A DNA stretch of 64,000 nt from Pleodorina starrii (GCA_030267565.1 BRXU01000007.1:2294001-2358000), one strand, 5' to 3'. Shown: positions 41,201-50,000, counted from the stretch's first letter. Program-made: numbers and translations. Notes: generated by a model not told the origin, from the letters alone.

Positions 41201-43103
41201 GGGCCGTGGTGAGTCCTACTGCGGCGCAGGCGGTGAGTAGGTGCCGCGTGTGGCGCGCCGCGAGTGGCACCGCTTGGAGCCCAGGGGTAACGATGGGGAT
41301 TCCCAGGGTTAGGATTGGCACGTGTGCGTCGGCTGTAGCAAGTAGCCAGCACAGCGACGCTAGGGCCAGGAGAGACGTTGCTGCCCGCGCGTATAGGCCT
41401 GGGGAGTTCTGTACCGTTCGGACTGCTGAGCGGGTGACAAGTGCAGCATGCAAGATTGCCTTCACAGATGTTATTCCTGCCGGTATAACTATGAGAACTG
41501 TGACAACGTATGCCAGTCCATAGAGTGTCAGGGCCCCTAGCACGAGCCAGATCGCCTCAGTCAGTGGGGATAGTGAGACTGCAAGCGCTCCAGGGATCAG
41601 AGTGTACGGAAGGAGGATGATGCAGTACCAGCCCTGTCGCCATTCGGACAGCGTTCGAATTGCGCTCCCTTTGACGGTGAATGTCCGTTTCACTACGTTG
41701 CATGTTCGCCGGGCAAGGTTGCCGCCCCACGCGTAGGCCAGGTAGGCGCAGCCTAGCGCGCAGCCGACAGAGATGGTGTCGACAGTCGCATAGGATACGT
41801 CTGCCGCGAGGTGGAGGGTCAGGTCCGCCACCGATAGGGCTATCTTCGCGGTCAGCAGCCCGGTGTTGCAGGCTAGCCACACGATGGTGGCCATGACATA
41901 TGCTGTGCCCGTCGAGAGGTTTTGCAATATTCGTAATGCACCCTGCCAGGTGGTGCACGGCTTGGGGAAAGATATAAAGCGGGGAGTGGCCGTGCCGCTG
42001 GTAGTGCTTCGGTGCTGTACGTCAACGTCAGGTCGTTCGTGTTCCGGTATTCTTTGGATTGCTTCCTTACTAATCACCGGTTGCTTGATGGGTCTTCTAA
42101 GTTGCCCCCATGTTCCTCTTTTTGACCTGTGGCCTTTGTTGGCTACCAAGTCGGTCGCCCGCCCATTACTTAGGTCTCCGACGTTCCTGCCTTCGTAGCT
42201 TTGACATGTTCCCATAACCATGCTTGTGCTGCATCTTGTTATTGTCAAGCTGCGATTGCCTGTCTGGTGGTCGCACTCGGGAACTGCCCCTCTGTAGGAG
42301 TGATATGTTTCAGGCGCCCTTTCGTAAGTTGCGTTATACTGCCTTATAGATAACGGATAAATGTCTGCTACCGGACAAGGCACATTTCTGCCGTTAAGCG
42401 TGCTCGCGGTGCTGCCGATACTTCCGATGGGCTGGAGACCCTGGCTGAGCTCGTCGCCATTCCGGTTACATAATATTGTCCAAATATCATTATAACCGGC
42501 TATTGCGACGGGTATGGTATCCTGGCTGGAGGCCTGGGAAATGGTGACCTGGCTGGAGTCCATCCTCAGGCCCTTGGCCGAACCGTTACGAGCCAACTCT
42601 AAAACATTAGAGTAAGTCTTAACGACCTCATACATGGTCGCAGTCGAGAGTGGGGTCTGGGCTCCCCCGATTTGAGTAATCGGCAGCGTCAGCTGGGCGT
42701 TTGTCGCCGCTGCTGAGATCCAAATAGCGCCTACATTTTTGGAGTGTTCTGAGTGGCAGTTTGTTTGATTGTAAGAGCGGTCTGTGAGACTGGGACGGGT
42801 CCCCGCGATAGCTGTCCATGGCCTTCGGGGAGAGTTTGTCTCCCGAAGAATTGGTGTTCCGTTGGCTCCCATAATGCACCAGCGGCAGTCCTCACGGTCC
42901 TTAAATGCCAGTCCGTCCCGCCCCTCCGATCCCTGGCTACAGTCAAAAGACCTTCGCCAGGTGGGGCAGGGGGATGCAGGAAGCCGAGGGACTGCAGAGT
43001 CGCTGGGCGGGCATGCCATAGTCGGCCTGCAGAGTACAAGGCTTATCAGCACGAGAATAACGTGCTTGCGCCATACCTTTCGCCGACTTCGTGCGCCATC
43101 CAT
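32034..43103 (-). CDS. LINE polyprotein: membrane region-Josephin-APE-RT-RNase H-RLE, about 3689 residues
   Basis: The frame is open from the target duplication inward. I take the ATG at 43101-43103 because its context is ACCATGG and it starts a signal peptide; an ATG at 43137-43139 is the alternative. Residues from that start: 1-30 signal peptide; about 31-325 Cys-rich with several N-x-S/T sites; RSKR at 326-329; about 400-655 several hydrophobic segments; a C/H-rich stretch; Josephin-type protease (Cys753, His877, Asp892); a Pro/Thr-rich linker with RKRRK; APE from about 1239 (Asn1244, Glu1271); RT about 1860-2170 with FADD (Asp2100-2101); RNase H near 3180 (YTDGS); CPVC...GGCQH and a restriction-like endonuclease with RPD (Asp3549) and Glu3581 near the end. 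APE plus RLE is the hallmark of Dualen/RandI LINEs. How one polyprotein with a signal peptide would deliver nuclear enzymes is unclear; cleavage or internal initiation is inferred, not seen. Confidence 0.9.
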   Translation of the reverse strand: MDGARSRRKVWRKHVILVLISLVLCRPTMACPPSDSAVPRLPASPCPTWRRSFDCSQGSEGRDGLAFKDREDCRWCIMGANGTPILRETNSPRRPWTAIAGTRPSLTDRSYNQTNCHSEHSKNVGAIWISAAATNAQLTLPITQIGGAQTPLSTATMYEVVKTYSNVLELARNGSAKGLRMDSSQVTISQASSQDTIPVAIAGYNDIWTILCNRNGDELSQGLQPIGSIGSTASTLNGRNVPCPVADIYPLSIRQYNATYERAPETYHSYRGAVPECDHQTGNRSLTITRCSTSMVMGTCQSYEGRNVGDLSNGRATDLVANKGHRSKRGTWGQLRRPIKQPVISKEAIQRIPEHERPDVDVQHRSTTSGTATPRFISFPKPCTTWQGALRILQNLSTGTAYVMATIVWLACNTGLLTAKIALSVADLTLHLAADVSYATVDTISVGCALGCAYLAYAWGGNLARRTCNVVKRTFTVKGSAIRTLSEWRQGWYCIILLPYTLIPGALAVSLSPLTEAIWLVLGALTLYGLAYVVTVLIVIPAGITSVKAILHAALVTRSAVRTVQNSPGLYARAATSLLALASLCWLLATADAHVPILTLGIPIVTPGLQAVPLAARHTRHLLTACAAVGLTTAHLNATLDPFTSVLTLLALAIWNHPHSHTCNRGCTSNQPAPKYQIPKNPGNPPEHSSRCAHPEYAPCAGRPDRPAKRTRLGGNRGGGHAPSPPADITWPPPGPAAPGAPLYHEKQQRQLCMIHSINNLLGGPYIDPEHILSYCRAMQAHMAAWRLTGALAIWNAAHLPDEGLFSTIVVNHYLRHSVRLQDPGGIPIGDAHIASASCQHAGQTVTLTRNMNINTVVSLLPAHARNWGFIVHLNGHAVAVKKQGECWFIIDSLYDSTQLISPEEPLWPRGEGAVYCLHLRPNREGIATHTDLKEVQLPEDWALPPGGTQQPTQPPPETHTGTPPVDGTQQDAPTDQSPPNQEPMDTDDREGRVTEHPATEPMHMALDPDGRDPDGPPAPNPIWPTQPLEIQVPAEAAEGAPEHRATNAEAARRETGAHPEVRHAAPRVHHGPTARRLNHAVERATTVIQHDAAPRTATAARKRRKIGPAPHTHTILYHLLRNQGLPIRQRETGREATNVNQSAGAQPLDPACRDATPSAPQTQPARDQSARERAAESPPAGRPQPAHQPKKRQQGIARYMQPKTPRAIAHTSPDKQPPPAAADPSPPTPGAPQSGHLKVFTMNTRGLQGHREGVAHMLDEHKPDVIVLTETKLSAHNRRGIVSVKQALRPYQTYMSNRPHPEHNKTREAGVIVGVAERFSGQGSTSAEPVSPGLEGYIGHVRIKTPGSIPLHVLGVYCPADPLIRQAIYEYGQTAATQASAKGEHLIMAGDWNATLHPSDRSTGTCYPADRAHRSFSSSANLNPVVTPRRAYTYTQTQLDHDTHHSRIDDVLLAAHTGTAADKEGTVYEQVYECGGNFDHKPLCTFIPLAGIRLLPAPAAQAAADHAASSWSRIQLPILKESKTRAHMEMEATLTSEIAHLLSALNPAYEAIGHVAEQLERAAGKEEARALLANLRNHDTVRATDVTTLSHELGDLLDRCLGILESHCQQKPPCTGKLHARRGIGRRLARLHNDHKTMKDNLAKALRTDPQEQGAPTLTEGQANGTTPPHPATAPPGTSGTTERATPERSAATQHAATEREEPDAARTLRAAIKETGGEIAKLAREIRATNARKAKKSFQRLLTKKPRHAHRQVLEPDDQPRGIAAIRHPTDGRLCTDSKNILDALHTHFALLARPVSGPRTGKYLPNEAPRNYPWTRPGAQDPLREGLAKWGDAPPSLLPGVLDPHNFRTSIDHLARNKAPGPDGIPNELLQTLPADLQTAIHQLITVMWVKAEIPTHWTKSDTVLIPKKGDPLLIKNKRPIALANTIYKLYTSHITLNIVLYSEQAHIFTEAQEGYLRQRNTERQLQNVLHAIEDAGLTSRDLFLLYIDFTSAFNTIDHDKLLMIMYDLGYPDDLIEVVANLYSRATTRIRTEHGCTADIAIERGTIQGDTLSPVLFIIYMEPLLRWLHSGGRGYQYGCLKAEENERHHFSSGAFADDLVTLTNSVSDMRLQCAKIEQYAQWGALKVNVGKCQLQGILHGRARSDQDLSRGPGTRKYQTALERLLKDQIRIDGSPIPYAPPTASYKYLGVHVTPTLDWAPQVAYVRAEITRRGQGIQESMASPDQRINMIKTLIHPFVAYSLATMAYTPQDIASFDSQMAGIAKRSYDLKMGFPTRAILGPVKQLGLGVGTIRSLYVAKAAKALVLSLNDEGRLGVVTRALLSLQSRYMGDMPVHALKKESRFYTTLKQLTITQEAGIELTDCGKGYERKASTLIHLLAACNSGTEPKTLALLSRCVQPLLELGLDLRVLKDKNTGAHFITTDQLRRIGGRSVGPRHLIALNQLSLALNPAPSVRARAARHRGVTALPPELRAIPSVPIMTDLMNDTQGPTPLPYGNIMRYVVSRPRDTTGAPPPDPSPAAHNLSPDPAAPRREVGSQEGQVRRPAQQREARRHMPRRNATEETMTAYIRRQHPKPTRNITDTTASGWDPRESPLTVTHCEALLRHHDLPGLAAEVGTASQLEEMLRGEREWPTGVALKYGHNINQYLFGEQERVAHIHAQIRKRVEAGPRAAKRQRRDTPRHPTHSTFYQVEWESTVITKGALELYAAHGYLPTATRPYEAAADTATPTGRIEVDWERTEDEGTRLATQDNWNELLNAFRHRLEAAAETAPGRTAPARDQHLNPRQQQGQWASECLNQARGQRLLRQHVEIDVYPGNPDRDIRPTGRYTIQIGKHSDPDPSNRAPWDGSGDTPAGLLEQGVALVYDPQGRCIGTLLDSLLRSLWLRHSDAKCKRPEAHAKLAAAGGFEEDVARLLLRYRDGGGTKTHPVKAAHEQGLGEQFTTRLMNAMGSSTERFASPLNVANCTETYFSRFPEDMLFGANHDAYSQPFTGLSIAHPEPTPEEGHHALRWALGWAEAKKTEATQTATLIVVPTSRTAPYTRYLSHPLVTQVGSIDSLAAKGILQSATLNVDTKPYPVGLTLLLVSNDAGKSHVSSLRQALGMHTTLPAPTGESQPWIAPQWVRKRVRKMTAGAPDQAVPSRKCSNPTPAERRSAHLAFHAANPLRYNAHASIYTDGSVREVEVGNTKMLGLGAAAVDALTGHTLLIDVNPGAYGCQTITRCELSAIHQALTMRRGLPHNQAHLSIWTDSKASLHLIQKMINNPQKLRLSKHRALLEDIVAALKARAVAKLKTSLLKVKAHTGVRYNEEADKAAVQAAILAAQGMLPAEAVIEKADNNPRSKHWWLRKSEGTDVNAGRYANDLNRGIDTLVSQTTHNGYTNETAYVKYVEDALPDLEINASTRTLQRGTGRHRHYKRCLDYLYGQLWNAKLAKLFRMPLVPGGPTSTGYCPVCKDPQTKTRIPDSGAHILGGCQHARMHALYTLRHNQAVQTITRTLSRGAHGGCFIVMDACSMEDKPDYVAGTRLPKWLLPNIPDEDRSKKRPDLLLIPSIPLSDTCSPKYMGPDDPSEHTVHIIEVGYTADTNHTQKQNDKAHQHAELAQMLTAHGWKVCYTKQEAISLGFAGTIRKDLRQLLTSLGTSNEAAKKCCNDLHDHAVRALNAIVAARRQLERDPRQQSTTSADPP
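40390..40880 (-). other. Josephin-like cysteine protease domain within LINE copy 2
   Basis: The block YHEKQQRQLCMIHSINNLLG matches the start of Josephin (ataxin-3 family) deubiquitinases, which have an HEKQ motif followed by the catalytic Cys and an NNLL helix. The Cys codon is at 40845-40847. Downstream, GHAVAVKK supplies the catalytic His (40473-40475), and CWFIIDS supplies Asp exactly 15 residues after it. The known Josephin triad is Cys-His-Asn/Asp with that same His-to-Asn spacing. The domain is about 160 residues, close to normal. It could cut ubiquitin chains or process the polyprotein; neither can be decided here. Confidence 0.8.
41130..43103 (-). other. Membrane-glycoprotein-like N-terminal region of LINE copy 2
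   Basis: A basic start (RSRRKVWRK) is followed by a hydrophobic core (VILVLISLVLC) and an A-C junction like a signal-peptidase site. The next roughly 295 residues hold about a dozen cysteines and at least five N-glycosylation sequons (NGT, NQT, NGS, NAT, NRS). Then comes a furin-type RSKR (codons at about 42117-42128). After it, from about 41920 to 41130, there are roughly six hydrophobic stretches. This order (signal peptide, glycosylated Cys-rich ectodomain, basic cleavage site, membrane part) resembles a viral glycoprotein or a secretory membrane protein, but the many hydrophobic segments differ from the usual single-anchor envelope. It matches no family that I can name, and function is unknown. 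Confidence 0.6.
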
Positions 43104-43227
43104 GGTCTTGTCACTGGGTTGTGATATCTCCCTATTCATAGTTGTCTCTAAAATATTCGCTCGTTTCAGTAGAGCCTCCCTCGCCAGCTTTGCTACCTGC
43201 GTTCGGGGGGGGGGATCCACGTCATCA

Positions 43228-43244
43228 ATAAGGTCCTCGTTTGA
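43228..43244 (+). pseudogene. Stranded 3' end of gene E exon 7
   Basis: After removing the LINE and one target duplication, these bases continue the gene E frame as NKVLV and stop (TGA 43242-43244), as in gene D. They are now separated from the gene by 11.3 kb. Confidence 0.85.
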
Positions 43245-44010
43245 GGGGCTTCAGGTCATCAAATGACCTCCGTCGAGAGCCGTCGAGAGCCGTCGAAAGC
43301 GAGGCAGGGACATGACTAAGCTTATTAGAGCTGAGAGTTCGAGAGGAGAGTGTGAAGAGGAGGGAGTCGTGAAGAGCTGAGGAGGAAGTGTGGAGAGGAG
43401 GGAGTCGCGCCGTGCGAACATGTCAACAGCACAGCTGGCCAGTACTCAACAGATTGGTGTTCAGACTTTCACGAATGAATTGTTACCCAGGTTGTCACCC
43501 GTTGTCGTTCACAGTTGCACAGCATCGTTGCCCCACGCGGGAGGCTGATGGCGTCTGGATGGATGAGACAGGAGTAGACATGATATTAATGCGGAAAGTG
43601 TGGGGATGGTCTCAGCAGGGGGGTTTAACCCGCATCCTCCTACACTAACTGCATCCGGCAGAAGGCCAGATGGACTCTTGAGCCTGCCAGTGTGGTTATG
43701 TAGCTACGCTGTAATACACCTTGCTTCGCACGCCCCGAAAACACCCCTCGACGCAGCGTTTTGCTGCGCATAGACAGCACAACGGCGACGCTGCTACCGC
43801 CTTTCGCTGATGACAAACGAAAGGGCCGCCGCACGCTGCTACGGAGTGGTAGGAAAGTGAGTCCTTCATCCACATACAAGCAATGCGATACTGTCTTGGC
43901 AGCCGCACAAGTCACACAATACCCCATCGCCACATCGGGCAATAGTTCAGAGTCATCACTAGGTGTACAGCATCGCGATCATGCAACACCACCCTCTCAC
44001 ATACGTCGCC
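43245..44010. other. Intergenic region between gene E remnant and coiled-coil gene (convergent)
   Basis: No gene is supported. Short tandem repeats occur at about 43268-43300 (GCCGTCGAGA units) and about 43341-43409 (purine-rich GAGGAGGGAGTCG units). A TGTAA at 43710-43714 on the plus strand could be the original poly(A) signal of gene E. No TGTAA was found on the minus strand after the coiled-coil stop codon. Confidence 0.5.
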
Positions 44011-47000
44011 TCACAACGCGCCAGCGCCTCTCAGCGCCATCGCCAGCTCCGACTCGGCGCGCTGAGCCTCCGCCTGAACCTCCTCCACCAGCATCAGCAA
44101 CGTGCGACTGTCCCACGGGTCGTTCCCAGCAGCGCCACCCGCCGCCGCCGTGCCGGGCCCAGCAGTGCGACCAAGGCCACTTGCACGACGCGTCACTCCT
44201 CGCGACTTGGAGCCATGGCCCTCGATGCTGGCAGACACGGCGTTGACGCCTGACCGGCTGCCCCGGCTGCTGAGGACAGCCGCGGCGGCCGCGGCCGGAT
44301 CGGCGGCCTCCGCCACCGCCGCCAGCAGCTGGTCTCGGAGCTGGTCCGCCTCGCTCTGGCCCTCGTCCACGTCCCTCGACAGGTCCTGCGAGCGCGGCGG
44401 AAACAAGTACAGTTTGGCTAAAAACAACATGAACACATTTAATGGCACACAGGGAGGCTCTGTGAGCACTACCCCGGCGGCCCAGGCTTGAGGCAAGAGG
44501 CGGGCCTGGCAAATGTGCATATGCATGGGACGGCACATCCAATGCCCGCATGAACCGCGAAACGCAATCTCAACGGCCAACGGCACCAGACCAAGGCATC
44601 GGTCTTTGCTTGACTGGCGCAGCGCAGTTCCATGAAAACGGCAGGCGCCCTCCTCACCGTTCCCTCCGCGCCCGATGGCGCTGTCGGCCCCTGTTCCGCG
44701 GCCGCCGCTTCCAGCGCCGCCAGCAGCTCCCCCACCCGCCGTGCCGCCTCCAGCGATGCCGCCGCGGCGGCGGACCGCCCCATAGCCGCAGCCGCTGCGT
44801 GGTGCTGCTGGTCCTGCAGCCCCAACATGCACGCCAGGTCCCCCGCGTCGGGGCCCAGCAGGTGCCGTACGTCCTCAACGGACAAGCTGGTCAGCTGGGA
44901 GATGTCCAGGGCAGACATGCCGGCGGCGGCCGCCGCCGCCGCGGCGGCGCCCGGCGGTGCTGCTGCGGGCCCTCCCGTCGCCGCGGCGGCGGCTGGGTGC
45001 GGGTGCGCCGTCAGGCGGTCCGCTGCGACGTCCATGGCCGCTACGGCCTGTAGCAGCACGCGTGACATGCTGCGCAGCGCTTCCAAAAGGTCGCCCGCGC
45101 GGCGGCGCAACGCGCCGCCTGCGGCCGCCGCCTGGCGCCGCGCCGCCGCCTCGCGCCGGGTCATGAGGTCCAGCTGCTTGGTGGCGCCAGACAGATGGGT
45201 GCGCTCCTGCGGGGCCATGTTTGACGGCGTTTGGGGGTTGCGGCGGGCAGAGTTGGGTGCGGGCAGCAGCATGCGGCGGGCCGCCATTGAAACGTACAGC
45301 ACGACAACGCTTCTGCACTTGCACAAGGACATACAATGAGGCAGAAATTGTAAACCGCAAGAACTCTTGGTGTCAAGGTGGACGGCGTCGCCGTGACCCC
45401 CCGCCTACCTCCCCGACTCCAACGCCCCGATCCAACCACCCCCACCACCAACACGCCAACATTGAGCTAAGGACTCGCTTATCCGCTTCCCGGACCACCG
45501 TACCTTGTCCAGGTCAGACAGGGCCGCCCGCAGCGCCGCCTCCCGCTTGGCCAGCTCCGTCCGCAGCCGTCCGCTGCTCCGCCGCAGCGCCTCCAGCTCC
45601 TCGCCGCCCGCCTCCGCAGCGGCGCTGCCGGCCGCCAGCGACGCCTGCGACGCCTCCAGCCGCTCCCGCAGCTCCTTCACCAACGAGTCCTTGCGCGCCA
45701 GCGCCGCCGCCAGGGAGCGCGCGCGCGCCTCGGCGCCGGCCTCCTCCGCGGCGGCCAGCGCCTGCTTCTGAGTCAGCGCCTCCAGCTCCTCCACCCGGCG
45801 CTTCAGGTCCCTGCTCGGGGACACGTGGCGCGGCACGGCATGCCTTAGGGCTGCGGCAACTCAGGGACCGCGTCAAGAAGGTAAACCCCATATCATGCGC
45901 CCGCCGTTCCCTCACCCTCCCCTCACCCATCACACACGCGCGCTCGCCTCACCTGACCAGCGCGGCCTTCCGCTCCACCGCGGCCTTGGCCTCCCGAAGC
46001 TTCGCCTCGACGCCCTGCCGCGCCTCCCGCTCCGCCTCCAGGGCACACGTGGCCGCGCGGGCGTTGGCGGTGGCCGCCTCGAGCGCCGCCTGCAGCGGAT
46101 CGTCCTCACCACCACACCCTAAGGCGCCATGACCCTGTCCCTGTCCCTGACCCTGTCCTGCCGGCGCCAGCCGCACGTTCAGGTTCATTTCCTCCATGTG
46201 CTCATGAGGGAAGGTACCATAGCCGTGCGGCGGCGGGATGGGGGCGCCCAGGCCGCCGCCGCTGGTTCCGGAGCCCAGGCCGGCGGGGGCTCCGCTGCTG
46301 GAGAAGGAGGCGCGCAGCGACGGACCCGTGGGTCCGGCCGCCGGTGCGGTCGCGAAGCGGTTCGTGCGCGCACGCATGGCGGCGGTCGGGAGGGCTGCCG
46401 AGGGGCCGCCTCCCATTGTGGCGTCCATGGACTGAACTGTGGAACCCGGCTGCGCCATTGCGAGGCTCTGGCAGGGGGAGAGGGAGTGAGCGCGGCGGGG
46501 CAGGGAGCAAAACAATGCTAGGAGGCGGAGGGAGGAAGGGAACTGACAGAGGGGGAGCAGCAAGGGGCAGAGCGAGGAGCCGTTGAGAGAGGACTGGCCA
46601 ATCGTGGGTACAGGGACGTTGTACCGTTTATACCGTGTGATCTGCATCCCGAGCGTCCGCGCGCCCCCTTGGGCCCTTGCCCAAGACGGAGCACGGGGGC
46701 GGCTGGGCAGGCAACCCCCAAACGCCCGCGCCCGCGCCCACGCGTCCCGTCACCCTGCACCGCACCTGCAGCGCCTGCAGCGCCTTCTGCCGCCTCGCGT
46801 TCTCCGCCCTCGCCCCCTTGAGCTGCTCCCGGCAGGCGGCCAGCTCCGCCTGCAGCTGCCGGTGCTCCTCCTGCGGGCCACCGCATCCCCATCCGCATTC
46901 GCATACGTGCGCAGCCCCGTCCCATGAGTCGACACTCGGCAGCGGCGGCTGTGTGCAGGCGGCGAGACCCCAGACCCCAGACCAAAGCCCTCCTCCGGCA

Positions 47001-50000
47001 TTACGCATATACCGTAGCGCACGCGGAATTTTGGAATGGCGGTCGTGCTGCGGTCGTGTGGATGTCCCACAAGCCCAGCTCCCACACGCCCTACTAGCCG
47101 GTGTCGCAATGCGCACGATGGAATCAGCTACACCCTATCAGCCCGCGTGCCAAGTGTCAGGGGGCCGGAGTACAGATCGATCGATCGATGGGGTCCTCCG
47201 GTGATTCCTTACCGCTGGGATGGCCCGCGCGCGGACCTCCGCCAGCTGTTCCGACACCGCCTTCAGCTTGGCCCGCAGCCGCGCCATGGCGCCGCGCAGC
47301 AGCCCCGCCTGACCCTCCGCACGCCCGCGCAGCGACCGCTCAAACGCCGCCTCCCGCTGCGCCGCCGCCAGCGCCTCCGACGCGCGCGCGAGCGCCACCA
47401 CCTGCGACGCCGACGGCGCCATCGACTGCTGGCCAGCTGCCGCCGCCAACGGTCCGCCAACGGTCAGCGCTGCAGCCGCCGCCGCCGCCGCCGCGGCAAC
47501 GGTCGAGTCTGCGGCGGCGCCTCCGGCGCTGCCGGAGCTTCTGCCGCGACGCCTGGCGGCGAAGGACCCCGCAGCGCCGGGCCGGCGCAGGCTGCGGTGG
47601 TGGTGCCCGGCGGCGCCGCCGCCGCTGCGTCTTGACGCGGTCAAGGTGCCGCTGTCGCTGCTGCCGGCCGCGGAGTGGCCGCCAGCGGAGGTGTGTCGGC
47701 TCGCCAGTCCGCCGAGGATCCCGGCACCACCGCCGTCGATGTAGGCATGGATGCGCCGCTCCAGACTCGCCACCTCGGCCGCCTTCTGTGCCTGGTACTG
47801 GCTGCAGAGGTCCCATAAGAGGCCCACATCCCCCGGGGCGAACAACGTGGCGAAGTTAGGGGCATCAAGGAGGGTGAGACGTGGAGCCCCCTTCACCTTC
47901 AGCGGCACGCCCACATCGGCCCACGGCAACCAGTGTTGGCTCCTACGGTAAGGCTCCTTCACGTGCGCCTTGCACCGTCCCATGTTCGGCGGCCGCGCCG
48001 CAACCCCGTCCCCCGCCCCCAGACCCGTCACACCGCATGCGTGTGGTGCGCAGTTGAGCCCCTGCAACCCGTCACACCGTATGTGTATGTGTGGTGTGCC
48101 GCCAACCAGGCCGCACCTGAACTGCGCCTGCACCAGCTCCAGCTCGCGCACCAGCTCGCCGCGAGCCGACTCCGCCTGCGCCACCCGGCGGCTGCAGTCG
48201 CTCTCCAGCGCGACCAGCCGCGCCGCGGCCTTTTCCTCGGAGGAGCGCTCGTTCGCCGACACCGCCACCGCCACCGCCACCGCCGCCTCGGCCTTGGCAG
48301 CGGCCTGCTCTGCGCAGCGGCGCCGTTCCTGCTCGATCTGCCGCTGCAGGTCCTGCGGGCGCAGGAGGTTGTCCAATACCGCCCAAGTCTCGGTGTGCGT
48401 GGAATCGAGACGACGGGGTGAGGTGTTGCTGTTGCGACGTGCTGAGGGGCGCTGGGTCTTTCGTCCCATCTGGTCACGCAAGTCCAGCTTCTAGGTACCC
48501 CACCGGGGACACGATCGGTGGCCGGACGGTCGACGCTTTAAGGCGGCCGTCCGGCGCCCGTGCCGGCTAGCCCTATCAACGCACCCACGGATCGCGCTGA
48601 CGACCTCATGAGGGCTCGCTCCTTCCCTGGCGCTCTTTCGCATGGCGAGGGGGCACCAGGTGGGCAGGGAGGGCTCCACGGTACGCCGACCCGTGCAATC
48701 GCTACCGTTACCTGCACGTGCGCCGCGTGGCGTGTCGTGAGCTGCTGCCTGTCCTCCTCCACAGCCGCCTGGAGGTCCACTGTCTGCCGCCGCAGCTCCT
48801 CCAGGTCGGCTGCAACTGCCTCGCTGCGGCGAGCCGCCGAGCTCGCTGCAGCCTGATGGGGCGTGGGAAGGACGTGGGAAGGGCGTGGGAAGGAAGGGGC
48901 GTAGGACGTGGGAAGGGCGTGGGAAGGAAGGGGCGTAGGGCACCTAACTGTACCCGAAGGGGCGTACGGCTCAGGGCAAACCCTGACTGTACCTGAAACC
49001 CGATGACGGGGGACTGACGGGGGAGGGCGCTGTTGCCGGACACGATGGCACCCACAGCAGACCCGCAGATGCCGCAATGCGCACATGCAACATGATTAGA
49101 GATGAGAAAGATGTCTTTGGAAAGGACATAGGCGCAACCCTACGCATGCGGTCCTCGCCGCACCTGCAGCTCGGCCCTCTCCTCCTCCCACTCGGCCTCC
49201 CGGGCCCTCAAGTCAGCCTGCGAGCACGGGGCGGCAGGCGGGCAGGCGGGCAGGCGGGCAGGCAGGCAGGCGGGCAGCAGTGGCACGCTTGAGTAGGCGG
49301 CTGATATGTGATGCGACATGTGATGGGCTTGTGCCCAGCCCGGACCTCCGGCATGGCTGCTGCCACCGGCTGCCACGCGCCGTGACACGCCGAGGGCAGC
49401 TCTTGCCTTGATACGGTACACCAAGAGAGACAGCGCGATGGGAAGCCAGCACGCCAAACTTTGCACAGCAGAGCAAACGAGTGCCGACCATGCCAAGCCG
49501 CCACCATGCCACCCCTCCGCCCCTGCTGTTTGTTCTCTCGCCGTCCGCCCCGTGGCCCGTCCGCCCCTCCTGTCCGCGCCCTACACGCAGGTCTGCAGTC
49601 GGCAGTCGGCAGGCCCGTGAGGTTCTGAGTTGACTCAGAATGCGCCAGCGCAGGAACCTAGTGGTCCCTCATTGTAACTCTCGCGCCCTACACGCGGCGC
49701 AAGGCACCCGCTCCTTCTCACCTGCAGCTCCCTGATGGCCTCCCGGTACCGGGCGATCCGCGTCAGTGCGTCCCAGCGGCCCACGCGGATGCCGCTCATC
49801 GCCGACTGGCGCTCAGCCTCGTGGTGGGCCTGTCAAGTGAGGGAAGACCAGGCCACCAGGCCACGCGGTTCATGGGGTCACCGCTGGAGACCGTCCCAAG
49901 GTTCCGGGAGCGTGTCCGCGACGCCGCGGCTCCCAAAACAGCACAGCACAGCATGCAGATACCAGCCGCCGCCGCGGCCGCCGGGGTTTGTGTGCAGTTT

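Larger units (their letters stand above)
31887..43215 (-). mobile_element. LINE copy 2 (Dualen/RandI type), long and apparently intact, 11.3 kb
   Basis: It is bounded by a 12-bp target duplication TCCACGTCATCA at 31875-31886 and 43216-43227, splitting gene E exon 7. It has an (ATT)n 3' tail on the left, a 147-bp 3' end after the stop, and one frame without stops over 11 kb. The 5' end (right side) starts with a run of about ten C on the sense strand, directly at the target duplication. There is almost no room for a 5' UTR or promoter, so either the element is slightly 5'-truncated or it has a very short leader. The near-identity with copy 1 and the intact frame indicate recent movement. Confidence 0.95.

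Noticed and set aside
43104..43220. Extension of the LINE frame upstream to a GTG at 43220
   Set aside because: The GTG lies inside the target-site duplication, so it belongs to gene E DNA; being in frame is chance. The ATG at 43103 has a better context and starts a signal peptide.
46185..47635. Plus-strand Arg/Pro/Ala-rich frames opposite the coiled-coil exons
   Set aside because: They are complementary-strand shadows of GCG/CGC-rich minus-strand exons, whose splice phases fit together across 44 exons.
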